28,295 bases of DNA, from assembly GCA_934647165.1 (NCBI GenBank), contig CAKUFA010000035.1, forward strand, positions 1 through 28,295. Direction: 5' to 3'. The position numbers and the translations under genes are program-made. Shown one piece after another: positions 1 through 7,158 of this stretch (position 1 is its first letter; the number at the start of each line of letters is the position of its first letter). The notes beneath the pieces are model-generated. The model saw only the letters and a list, made by a program, of their open reading frames with translations, made no database searches and had not been told where the DNA came from. The stretch is from an uncultured Clostridia bacterium (lineage in GTDB: Bacteria; Bacillota; Clostridia; Christensenellales; Aristaeellaceae).

Positions 1-268
1 AATCCAGCCAAGGTACCTCCGCATGGGTTTCGAAAGGGACGAAGTTCCTTCGCGGGTCAAGGGCAGCGCCCTTGTAGGTCTGGGCAAAGCCCAGAAAGCC
101 GCATGTAATTTTCGCCGAAGGCGAAAGAGCGCAAAATCCAGCCAAGGTACCTCCGCATGGGTTTCGAAAGGGACGAAGTTCCTTCGCGGGTCAAGGGCAG
201 CGCCCTTGTAGTTCTGGGCAAAGCCCAGAACACCGCACGCAATTTTCGCCGAAGGCGAAAGAGCGCAA
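1..268. repeat. Two tandem copies of a 134-bp hairpin-rich intergenic repeat
   Basis: Copy 1 is 1-134 and copy 2 is 135-268, differing at only about five positions (around 77, 98-99 and 106-108 of the unit). Each unit holds a row of short inverted repeats: an imperfect one built on cgaaaggg/ttccttcg, then aagggc-agc-gccctt, tctgggc-aaa-gcccaga and ttcgcc-gaa-ggcgaa. The array may continue left of the window. There are no unique spacers, so it is not CRISPR, and the small open frames inside it are by-products of the repeat. It resembles the dispersed palindromic repeats found between genes in gut Firmicutes; a role in RNA structure or as a non-autonomous mobile element is inference. Confidence 0.85.
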
Positions 269-298
269 CCAAGTAGCTAAGGAGTTACCAACCGTGAC

Positions 299-332
299 AA
301 AAAAGAGCTGCAGGCTCGTTAACCTGTAGCTC
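299..332 (-). terminator. Rho-independent terminator of the dapA-like/iclR operon
   Basis: Read leftward, the 10-bp stem formed by 323-332 and 305-314 (one G-T pair, 8-nt loop) is followed directly by six T residues (299-304). It lies 27 bp beyond the stop codon of the IclR gene and closes that operon. Confidence 0.85.
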
Positions 333-358
333 GCGTATCGCTCTGGCGGATGCTTCAC

Positions 359-1117
359 TTAAATGCACCGCTGCAGGGGCTGCAAAATTTCATGGATAAT
401 CCGTGCATCATTGATTAGCGTTTCAGGGTCGAAGCGCGGGGAGGGTCCGGATACGCTCACGGCGGAGAAAACCTTTCCGGCAGAATTGAACACCGGCACG
501 GCAACACAACGAATGCCAAACTCATGCTCCATGTTGTCCACCGCATACCCGTTCAGGCGCACTTCCTCAAGGTTGTGGCGCAGAATGGCCGGGTCGTGCA
601 GCGTGCAACCGGTAAAGTCCCGCATAGGCTTTGCCAGGATGCGCTCGCGATCCTCTTCAGGCAGGTTGGCCAGCATGGCCTTGCCCAATCCCGTGCAATA
701 CAGCGGCGCACGCTCACCCAGAATGTTGCGCGTCTGCTGTTGCCCGGAGGGATAGGCGGATTCGATGTATAATACTTCGTCATCGTTCAGAATGCCGAAG
801 TAGCAAACCTCGTGGGTTTCCTGTGCAATGCGGTTCAAATAGGGCAGGAAAATATCCCGCAGACCCTGATGACTGTTGACAATGTAGCCAAGGTGCAGCA
901 CCTTCAGCCCCAGGCTGTATTTACCGGTCTGCACGTTTTTGTATAGATAGCCGCATTTTTGAAACGTGCTGAGAATGTTGTAGACCGTGCTTTTCTGCAT
1001 GCCCAGCTTTCGGGAAATATCGGAAGGGCCAAGCTCTGGCTGCTCCACCGAAAAGCATTCCAGCACCTGCAAGGCACGCACCAGAGATTTCACACTGCTG
1101 CTGTCCTCTGCCGCCAT
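359..1117 (-). CDS. IclR-family transcriptional regulator
   Basis: A 252-residue protein of the usual IclR length. The N-terminal winged helix-turn-helix lies at about residues 8-65 (SVKSLVRALQVLECF, then SDISRKLGMQKSTVYNIL, the recognition-helix region). The C-terminal effector-binding domain at about 80-250 carries the family's GYAVDNMEHEFGIRCVAVPV signature. The ATG at 1117 is preceded by a strong GGGAGGGG site. The gene is downstream of, and probably co-transcribed with, the dapA-like gene, with a 29-bp gap. IclR proteins usually control the sugar or aromatic-acid genes beside them, and the effector is often a pathway intermediate. The repeated operator-like motif in the divergent region at 2098-2297 is its likely binding site (inference). 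The effector is unknown. Confidence 0.93.
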   Translation of the reverse strand: MAAEDSSSVKSLVRALQVLECFSVEQPELGPSDISRKLGMQKSTVYNILSTFQKCGYLYKNVQTGKYSLGLKVLHLGYIVNSHQGLRDIFLPYLNRIAQETHEVCYFGILNDDEVLYIESAYPSGQQQTRNILGERAPLYCTGLGKAMLANLPEEDRERILAKPMRDFTGCTLHDPAILRHNLEEVRLNGYAVDNMEHEFGIRCVAVPVFNSAGKVFSAVSVSGPSPRFDPETLINDARIIHEILQPLQRCI

Positions 1118-1146
1118 GGGCGACCCCTCCCTTCACTCAAAGCTGT

Positions 1147-2070
1147 TTAGTCGTGGCACACGGTTTTGCGCAGGAAGTCCGCGGCGGCGTTCATCTGCCG
1201 TACTTCGTCGCAGAAGGTCTCCGTCAGGCCTGTGTCGCTCAGGGTGCGGGCATAGGTGCTGCTGAGCACATGCTCGATTTCCTTGAGGTGATACTTCGCA
1301 TTTACCGGATAGTATTGCCGCTCGATCAGGGAGAAGATAGTCAGATAGCTCTGCACCAGCTCCGCATCCTCCGGGCGATCTTCCCAGTGGCGAATCAGCC
1401 AGCTGTACAAATCAATATGGAAGTTCATCATCACCCCGGAGAAGCCGGCACCGCCTGCACGCAGGCTGTCCAGCAGGGTGGTGGTGTTGGCATTGAACAG
1501 ATTCAGCGGGGTGTCCTTCACGATTTCCAGCCGGCGGCGGATGGCAGCAATGTCGCAGCAGGTGTCCTTCATAAAGGCAAAACGGCCACTGTCAGCACAC
1601 CACTTCAGCTCGTCCTCGGTAATCAGCCGCTTGAAGGGATAGGGGCACTCATAGAAACCCAGCGGGATATCCGCAGGCAGCTGCTTCATCAGCGCCTGCA
1701 CACTGGGCAGGATGGAACCCTCCCGCCGGGCAGGATCGCACAGACGGTTGGTGATGAAAATCAGCGCGTCCGCACCGGCGTCGCACACGGCTTTCAGCTC
1801 CGCGGCCTGGTCATCCAGCCCATAAGATACATGGCCGGAAGCAATCACAGGCACATGCGCGTGTTCCTTCACAAAGCGAACAAGCTTTGCACGCTCCGCA
1901 AGGCTCAGGTAAAAAATCTCACTGGACTGGCATGCGGCAAAAAGTCCCGTTGCACCGCCTTTCTCATACCAGGCAATCAGCCGCTCCAGCGATTCATAGT
2001 CAATCTCACCCTTGTCCGTAAAAGGGGTAATCATCACAGGCCACAGACCATGGTATTGACGCGTTTCCAT
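1147..2070 (-). CDS. DapA/NanA-family (class I aldolase) lyase or synthase
   Basis: A 307-residue (beta/alpha)8 protein of the dihydrodipicolinate synthase / N-acetylneuraminate lyase family. It shows the N-terminal PVMITPF strand, Tyr140 in FYECPYP (the position of the catalytic Tyr) and the Schiff-base Lys168 in FAFMKDTCCD. The usual GTTGE loop is replaced by ACQSSE, so it is probably not a true DapA. Members in sugar clusters cleave or dehydrate 2-keto-3-deoxy acids or sialic acids; here the substrate is open. A GTG at 2082 extends the frame by four codons, but the only good ribosome site (GAAGGTGA, 2083-2090) abuts that GTG, so ATG 2070 is preferred. It is the first gene of the leftward operon with iclR, under the promoter at 2128-2156. 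Confidence 0.85.
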   Translation of the reverse strand: METRQYHGLWPVMITPFTDKGEIDYESLERLIAWYEKGGATGLFAACQSSEIFYLSLAERAKLVRFVKEHAHVPVIASGHVSYGLDDQAAELKAVCDAGADALIFITNRLCDPARREGSILPSVQALMKQLPADIPLGFYECPYPFKRLITEDELKWCADSGRFAFMKDTCCDIAAIRRRLEIVKDTPLNLFNANTTTLLDSLRAGGAGFSGVMMNFHIDLYSWLIRHWEDRPEDAELVQSYLTIFSLIERQYYPVNAKYHLKEIEHVLSSTYARTLSDTGLTETFCDEVRQMNAAADFLRKTVCHD

Positions 2071-2097
2071 CCTGTCCGTCACTCACCTTCAAATTTT

Positions 2098-2121
2098 GTA
2101 CACCATTCAGCAATACTGAAC
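2098..2121. promoter_or_regulatory. Operator-like motif, left copy (start site of the dapA-like operon)
   Basis: It contains the inverted repeat TTCAG-caata-CTGAA (2106-2120) and matches the right-hand copy at 2267-2290 at 19 of 24 positions, in the same orientation. It begins 6 bp downstream of the leftward -10 box, so it covers the expected transcription start, where a bound repressor would block. Assignment to the neighbouring IclR protein is inference. Confidence 0.6.
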
Positions 2122-2127
2122 AACATT

Positions 2128-2156
2128 ATCATAACGGATACGGAAACGCTTGTCAA
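2128..2156 (-). promoter_or_regulatory. Sigma-A promoter of the dapA-like/iclR operon
   Basis: On the minus strand a consensus TTGACA (2156-2151) is followed by a 17-bp spacer and TATGAT (2133-2128). The expected start is near 2121, giving a leader of about 50 nt to the ATG at 2070. Confidence 0.85.
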
Positions 2157-2228
2157 GGGTGTGACAGATGTTTTTCTTTCATTATTCTTCAACAAACTGC
2201 ACAAAAAAGAAAAATTATTCTTAATCTA

Positions 2229-2257
2229 TTGACTTTCTTTTTCTCACATGTTAGAAT
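2229..2257 (+). promoter_or_regulatory. Sigma-A promoter of the propeller/ABC transporter operon
   Basis: TTGACT (2229-2234), a 17-bp spacer and TAGAAT (2252-2257). The expected start is near 2264, about 70 nt upstream of the GTG start at 2336. It is divergent from the dapA-like promoter, with the two -10 boxes about 118 bp apart. Confidence 0.8.
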
Positions 2258-2266
2258 CAAATAAGA

Positions 2267-2297
2267 GAACACTGTTCTGCAATAATGAACGGCGTTC
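2267..2297. promoter_or_regulatory. Operator-like motif, right copy with two palindromes 20 bp apart
   Basis: GAACA-c-TGTTC (2267-2277) and GAACG-g-CGTTC (2287-2297) are perfect 11-bp palindromes with centres exactly 20 bp, about two helical turns, apart. Between them lies TTC-tgcaataat-GAA (2275-2289), the counterpart of the left copy. The block lies just downstream of the expected transcription start. The arrangement suits a dimer-of-dimers regulator such as an IclR protein (inference). Confidence 0.62.
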
Positions 2298-2335
2298 CGC
2301 AAAACACCAGATCGGTTGGCAGGAGGCGCGAAAAA

Positions 2336-3451
2336 GTGTTGTCCTTTATCACCAATCACTATACGCTCGGCATGGAACGACCCAAGCTGGCCGTGGATAC
2401 GCACGTTGCTTTCCTGCCTACGGAGGAATGGAACTACGCGCATCATCCCTATATCACCCGTTTCAAGGGGCGCTTTTTCCTGTGCTGTAGCAGTGGCCGC
2501 AACAACGAGGATGATGTGGGACAGCGGGTGGTATTCATGGGCAGCGACGACTTTGTCCATTGGGATGAAGCGCAGGTGCTGGCCGTGCCCACGGAGCCTG
2601 ATAACGCCGTGCTGATTCCTTCCGGCTTTTATAACCGGGGCGATTCGCTGATTTGCTACTATCTCAAATTTATCTATGCGCCCGAGGTGCTGCGGCCGGA
2701 TGGACACCGGCGCATGGGCAGCGCGGGCCGCACGTTCCTTGGAACCTTTTATAAAATCACAGAGGATGGCCGTACATGGACGGAGGAACGCCGCCTGCCG
2801 TGCTTTGGCGGCAACATGCCGGTACGCACGCTGTCTTCCGGCCGCTTGATTTCCTGCGGTGGACGAAACCAGGCGTATACGGATAATCCGGACGGTATTC
2901 ACGGCTGGCATCTTACGGAAGTGTGCCCGGCAGGATATGGCAACAAGCCGGAAGACGTGCGAGAGGATGATGACATGCCGGGGCTGGTGAGCGATACCCA
3001 TGTGTCGCTTTGCGAAGGCTCTTTCATTCGGCAGGATTCCGGCAGGCTGTGGTTGTATCTGCGTTCTGCAACGCCGTGGCTGTGGGCGTGCTACAGCGAT
3101 GACGAAGGCGAAACCTGGTCGCTTCCTGAACAAACGTCGTTTACGGATAACCGCACCAAGTTCTTCATGGATCGCCTGCCGGACGGACGCTATTACTATG
3201 TGGGCACACCCGATCCGTTCCCGCCGCGCACGCGCCATGTGCTCGCCCTGTCTTTCTCCGATGATGGGCTGGATTGGACGAAGCATTATCTGCTTGCGGA
3301 TGCGCAGTATAAGGGACGCTATCCGGGAATTGACAAAAATGGCGTATACGGCTATCCCTGCGTGATGGTGGAGGGCAATGAGATGTATATTGCCGTTTCC
3401 ATCAACAAAGAGATGATTGCCGTTATGCATACAGACCTGGCAAAACTTTGA
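2336..3451 (+). CDS. Sialidase-type (BNR/Asp-box) beta-propeller protein, putative cytoplasmic glycosidase
   Basis: A 371-residue protein with four Asp-box-like turns: SDDFVHW (70-76), TEDGRTW (142-148), SDDEGETW (254-261) and SDDGLDW (308-314). A sialidase-like stretch has Glu227 in CEGSFIRQ and Arg243 in LYLRS. There is no signal peptide, so it would act on imported sugar. A sialidase (GH33-like) role is one option, but BNR propellers also include other glycosidases and lyases, and the full arginine triad cannot be confirmed by eye. An ATG at 2285 lies inside the operator with no ribosome site; AGGAGG (2321-2326) with a 9-nt spacer points to GTG 2336 (TTG 2339 is possible). It is the first gene of the transporter operon; the next gene starts 17 bp after its stop. 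Confidence 0.75.
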   Translation: MLSFITNHYTLGMERPKLAVDTHVAFLPTEEWNYAHHPYITRFKGRFFLCCSSGRNNEDDVGQRVVFMGSDDFVHWDEAQVLAVPTEPDNAVLIPSGFYNRGDSLICYYLKFIYAPEVLRPDGHRRMGSAGRTFLGTFYKITEDGRTWTEERRLPCFGGNMPVRTLSSGRLISCGGRNQAYTDNPDGIHGWHLTEVCPAGYGNKPEDVREDDDMPGLVSDTHVSLCEGSFIRQDSGRLWLYLRSATPWLWACYSDDEGETWSLPEQTSFTDNRTKFFMDRLPDGRYYYVGTPDPFPPRTRHVLALSFSDDGLDWTKHYLLADAQYKGRYPGIDKNGVYGYPCVMVEGNEMYIAVSINKEMIAVMHTDLAKL

Positions 3452-3468
3452 CAATGGAGGAATGCGTG

Positions 3469-4422
3469 ATGACGGCTGCACACACCCCAAGCCCGAAGAA
3501 ACGCTCGCTGGGCGAACGTTTCTTCCGTGCGCTCGTGCGCGATAAATGGCTGTATCTGATCATGCTGCTGCCGGCGGCATATTACCTTGTGTTCTGCTAC
3601 TGGCCCATGTACGGCGTGACGCTGGCGTTCAAGAACTTCAAGCCCAAGCTGGGCATGATTGCCAGCCCCTGGACCAGCCAGCATGGCATGAAGTACATTC
3701 TGCAGGTGGTGAATGACCCCTATTTCTGGACGGTGTTTAAGAATACCATCGTGCTGAATCTGGAAAACCTGGTCATCACCTTCCCGGCGCCCATCATTCT
3801 GGCGCTGCTGCTCAACGAACTGGGCGGCAAGCACTACAAGCGCACGGTGCAAACGGTGACCTACCTGCCGCACTTCCTGTCCACAGTGGTTGTGGTGGGC
3901 ATGATGAACTCCATGTTCTCTTCTTCCGGCATCGTCAACGAGCTGCTGGGCAAGATGGGCATGGGTCCCTATGCGTTCCTGAACGACGCACAGTATTTCC
4001 GTCCGCTGTATGTCGGCTCCAACATCTGGCAGAATATCGGCTGGGACTCCATCATCTTCCTGTCCGCGCTGTCCGGATTGGATATGGAGCTGTATGAGGC
4101 AGCCCGTATTGACGGTGCAGGCCGTTGGAAGCAGACCATCCATATTACGCTTCCGGGCATTCTGCCCACCATTGTCATCATGCTGATCCTGGCCATGGGC
4201 AAGATCATGAACGTGTCCTATCAGAAAATCCTGCTGATGATGACCGGCAGCAACCAGTCCGTGTCGGACGTGATTTCCACCTATGTGTATCGCCGCGGTA
4301 TCACCAAGGCGGACTTCAGCTATGCCACGGCGGTGGGTCTGTTCCAGTCCCTGGTAAGTCTGGTGTTCGTGTACGTCACCAACTTTATCTCCCGTCGGGC
4401 GACGGAAACTTCGCTGTGGTAA
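3469..4422 (+). CDS. CUT1 ABC transporter permease, LplB-like
   Basis: A 317-residue inner-membrane permease with about six hydrophobic helices, the first at WLYLIMLLPAAYYLVFCYW. The EAA loop that docks the ATPase is present as EAARIDGAGRWKQTIHITLP. The sequence style (FKNFKP, TYLPHFLSTVV, AMGKIMNVSYQKILLM) is that of the LplB/polysaccharide-type permeases of Firmicutes, which import oligosaccharides with a partner permease and binding protein. Upstream TTG and ATG codons in frame are less likely, because GGAGG at 3456-3460 is spaced 8 nt from ATG 3469. No ATPase gene is nearby, so a shared MsmX-type ATPase elsewhere is expected from what is known of these systems. Confidence 0.92.
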   Translation: MTAAHTPSPKKRSLGERFFRALVRDKWLYLIMLLPAAYYLVFCYWPMYGVTLAFKNFKPKLGMIASPWTSQHGMKYILQVVNDPYFWTVFKNTIVLNLENLVITFPAPIILALLLNELGGKHYKRTVQTVTYLPHFLSTVVVVGMMNSMFSSSGIVNELLGKMGMGPYAFLNDAQYFRPLYVGSNIWQNIGWDSIIFLSALSGLDMELYEAARIDGAGRWKQTIHITLPGILPTIVIMLILAMGKIMNVSYQKILLMMTGSNQSVSDVISTYVYRRGITKADFSYATAVGLFQSLVSLVFVYVTNFISRRATETSLW

Positions 4423-4438
4423 GGAGGGAGGGTATACT

Positions 4439-5323
4439 ATGCCGATCAAGGAAGGCGGCGTAAGCCGCAAGGTCTTTGTTGTTTTCAACTACGTCTTTCT
4501 GTTTCTGATGATGATCGTCACCCTGTATCCTCTCTGGCTCCAGCTCATCACCTCCATCAGCCATGGCCTGGAAGTGATGAAGGGCGGCGTGACGCTTCTG
4601 CCCCGCAAGGTGACCTTTGAAACCTATAAAACCATCGTGCGCGGCGAACTGTTCATGTATATGAAGAACACGGTGCTTTATACGGTGGTCGGCACCACCA
4701 TCAACCTGGTGATGAGCTGCCTTTGCGCCTACCCGCTTGCGCGTAAGTCGTTCTCCGGCAGAAAATTCTTCACCATGATGGTTACCATCACCATGTTTTT
4801 CTCCGGCGGCATGGTGCCTATGTACCTCACCGTCAAGCAGCTGGGCATGATGGATACCATTTGGGCACTGGTGCTGCCCGGCGCCATCAGCACCTACAAC
4901 ATGATCGTGATTCGCACGGCATTCCAGTCCATTCCGGAATCCCTCATTGAATCTGCGCAGTTGGATGGTGCGAACGATCTGGTCATTCTGTGGAAGATTG
5001 TGGTGCCGCTGAGCAAGGCAACGCTGGCCACCATGCTGCTGTTCTACTCGGTCACCCACTGGAACAGCTACTTCGACGCCATGCTGTACATCAACAAGAA
5101 GACCATGTATCCCCTGCAGATTATGCTGCGCAACATGCTCATCGGCGGCTTGTTTAATGAAGAAACCGCCATTGCCGGCGCCAATGCCGACAGCTTCGCC
5201 GTTACCGACGCAACGCTGCGCTCTGCGGCCATTATCGTTACTACCCTGCCGATTTTGATCGTGTATCCCTTCGTGCAGCGCTACTTTGTCAAGGGCGTGA
5301 TGATCGGCGGCGTTAAGGGCTAA
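4439..5323 (+). CDS. CUT1 ABC transporter permease, YtcP-like
   Basis: A 294-residue membrane protein, the second half of the permease pair. The first helix is VFVVFNYVFLFLMMIVTLYPL. The EAA-type loop appears as ESAQLDGANDLVILWKIVVP, and the family's GGMVPMYL and MYPLQIMLR segments are present, with the typical C-terminal GVMIGGVKG. It starts 16 bp after the LplB-like gene, with a GGAGGGAGG site in the gap. Together the two permeases form the channel for the binding protein encoded next. Family assignment is firm; the transported sugar is unknown. Confidence 0.92.
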   Translation: MPIKEGGVSRKVFVVFNYVFLFLMMIVTLYPLWLQLITSISHGLEVMKGGVTLLPRKVTFETYKTIVRGELFMYMKNTVLYTVVGTTINLVMSCLCAYPLARKSFSGRKFFTMMVTITMFFSGGMVPMYLTVKQLGMMDTIWALVLPGAISTYNMIVIRTAFQSIPESLIESAQLDGANDLVILWKIVVPLSKATLATMLLFYSVTHWNSYFDAMLYINKKTMYPLQIMLRNMLIGGLFNEETAIAGANADSFAVTDATLRSAAIIVTTLPILIVYPFVQRYFVKGVMIGGVKG

Positions 5324-5404
5324 GCCGACACGGCAAAGGGAACGGCTGAGGTCGCGCGCTCTTTGGCTGCTGGGTAACCTTAACCAACGGATTCTATGGC
5401 TCCT

Positions 5405-5420
5405 GCGGGATGGATCCCGT
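5405..5420 (+). promoter_or_regulatory. Short hairpin in the leader of the binding-protein gene
   Basis: The stem gCGGGA / TCCCGt with a tgga tetraloop lies 13 bp upstream of the AAGGAGG site of the solute-binding-protein gene, within a 126-bp gap after the permeases. It is followed by an AT-rich stretch rather than a T run, so it is not an obvious terminator. A processing or mRNA-stability element that raises binding-protein levels over permeases is a plausible guess. Confidence 0.4.
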
Positions 5421-5449
5421 AAAAATAATCTTTCAAGGAGGAACGGAAC

Positions 5450-7048
5450 ATGAAGTTGAACCGACTGACTGCCCTGGTGCTCGCGTTGGCCATGGCACTG
5501 TCCCTGGTGACAGTGGCGCAGGCTGATGAGAAGCCCTCCACCTGGCTGAGCGACGAACTGGTGGAACTGCGTGTGATGCGCGACGAAAACCCCAACCAGC
5601 CCATCAAGCTGGACACCATCAAGCTCAAGACGATTGAAGAACTGCTGAATGTCCGCCTGATTATCGAAGCGCCGCCGAAGGCTTCTTATTCCGATAAGAA
5701 GTCCGTGCTGATCGCAACCGACGATATGCCCGACATCATGTATGTGGACTATGACGATGTGCGCTCCTATGCCCGCGATGGCATGTTTGTGAACCTGAGC
5801 GAACATAAGGACGACATGCCCAACCTCTTCGGTCTGCTGGAAGGCGACGAGACCATGGCGATGTACACCATCGACGGCAGCTACTATTCTGCCCCGACGC
5901 TGTATCGCACCAATCCTGACGCAGCCCGCTCCGGCCAGCTGGTGAACTTCCGCATGGATCTGCTGGAGAAGTACAACCTGGATGTGCCCACCACCTGGGA
6001 TGAGCTGTATGACGTGATGGTGACCATCAAGGAAAAGGAGCCCGATCTGGTCGGCATGACCAACCGTAAGGCTGGCAACACCACCGCAACCCGTAAGCTG
6101 CTGGACTGCATGGCCTATCCGCTTGGTTCCTATTCCACCATGTATCGCGATGAAGATCTGGGCGGCCAGTGGATTTATGGTCCCGCGCACGAGAACTTCA
6201 AGGCGGTGCTGACCTATCTCAACAAGCTCTACGCTGCCGGCGTGCTGGATCCCGATTATGCGACCATGACCAAGGATCTGTGGACGGAGAAAATTTCTTC
6301 CGGCCGCGCGATGTGCACGGTGGATAACGATGGCGTTGTGCGCAACTTCAACGTTGCTCTGCAGACCATTGATCCTTCCTACAACATGGGCGTGATCCCC
6401 ACCTTGACCAACTCCCTGGGTGAAAAGCGCAACACCTACTACTCCGAGAACCGCCCGAACAATGCGTGGGTTGTGTCCGCTTCCAGCGATAAGATCGACA
6501 TCGCTGTCAAGTTCCTTGACTGGTGCTATTCTGAACAGGGCACGGATGTGAACAACCTGGGCAAGGAAGGCGTCACGTACGACGTGGTGGACGGCAAGAA
6601 GGTTATCAAGGAAGAAATCCTGGCTCAGTATGCCGCCAATGGCGCCAATGCCATCTATGACATGTCCTCTGCGCTGGGTATTGGCCTGCTGGAATTCACC
6701 CCCCGCTATGACACCACGCCCGACCAGCAGATGGCGCTGTACCTCAAGGGCAGCGATGAAGCCCGCGATGCTTATCGCACCCAGATGCAGGCTATCTTGA
6801 ACGACGACGGCCTGCGCGACGTGGCTTCCCTCACCACTGCCCCCGCCCTGTCTGCTGAGCAGACCGAGCGCTTCAACGAGCTGCTGGTGACGGTGGAGAA
6901 CATCGTCTGGCAGGAAGTGGACAAGTACATCACCGGCGTTGAGCCCATCGAGAACTACGACAAGGTGATCGAGGCTGCCCGCGCGGCCGGTGCTACCGAG
7001 ATGGAGCAGATTTACAACGATGCCTGGAACGCTGCTCTGGGCAAGTAA
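5450..7048 (+). CDS. Extracellular sugar-binding protein of the ABC importer (LipO/LplA type)
   Basis: A 532-residue secreted protein, the usual size for the large oligosaccharide-binding proteins that pair with LplB/YtcP permeases. Residues 1-25 form a signal peptide (basic start, hydrophobic core LALAMALSLV, AQA cleavage site before DE). Unusually, no lipobox cysteine is present, so the mature protein cannot be lipid-anchored in the normal way. Body motifs such as DDMPDIMYVD, YSAPTLY, VPTTWDELYDVM and NNAWVVSASS are those of family 1 solute-binding proteins. AAGGAGG precedes the ATG. The gene is last in the transporter unit and is followed by a strong terminator. The ligand is presumably the oligosaccharide handled by the enzymes downstream (inference). 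Confidence 0.9.
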   Translation: MKLNRLTALVLALAMALSLVTVAQADEKPSTWLSDELVELRVMRDENPNQPIKLDTIKLKTIEELLNVRLIIEAPPKASYSDKKSVLIATDDMPDIMYVDYDDVRSYARDGMFVNLSEHKDDMPNLFGLLEGDETMAMYTIDGSYYSAPTLYRTNPDAARSGQLVNFRMDLLEKYNLDVPTTWDELYDVMVTIKEKEPDLVGMTNRKAGNTTATRKLLDCMAYPLGSYSTMYRDEDLGGQWIYGPAHENFKAVLTYLNKLYAAGVLDPDYATMTKDLWTEKISSGRAMCTVDNDGVVRNFNVALQTIDPSYNMGVIPTLTNSLGEKRNTYYSENRPNNAWVVSASSDKIDIAVKFLDWCYSEQGTDVNNLGKEGVTYDVVDGKKVIKEEILAQYAANGANAIYDMSSALGIGLLEFTPRYDTTPDQQMALYLKGSDEARDAYRTQMQAILNDDGLRDVASLTTAPALSAEQTERFNELLVTVENIVWQEVDKYITGVEPIENYDKVIEAARAAGATEMEQIYNDAWNAALGK

Positions 7049-7062
7049 TTCATAACTTCTGT

Positions 7063-7102
7063 GGCGTCCCCGCAGCGAAAGCTGTTGGGGGCGCCCTTTT
7101 TT
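7063..7102 (+). terminator. Rho-independent terminator after the binding-protein gene
   Basis: A long stem, GGCGtCCCC (7063-7071) with GGGGgCGCC (7087-7095), has an inner CAGC-gaaa-GCTG hairpin and is followed by TTTTTT (7097-7102). It separates the transporter unit from the enzyme unit. No clear sigma-A promoter is visible in the 56 bp before the next gene, so partial read-through may feed the enzymes. Confidence 0.88.
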
Positions 7103-7158
7103 ACAGGAATTTTCCCTTTTTCGGTCGAATGATTTCTCTGAAAAAGGAGCTGCTTTCC

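Noticed and set aside
23..211. Small ORFs inside the tandem repeat
   Set aside because: Their sequence is simply the repeat translated across both copies, and stems rather than codons explain its structure.
1..268. Possible CRISPR array
   Set aside because: The 134-bp units are directly adjacent with no variable spacers, and no cas gene is present.
1153..2232. A rightward open frame opposite the dapA-like gene
   Set aside because: It is a shadow of the aldolase gene, extends through the divergent promoters, and has no ribosome site or recognisable domain.
5324..5449. Riboswitch before the binding-protein gene
   Set aside because: Only one short hairpin is visible, with no conserved aptamer pattern that I recognise and no expression platform.
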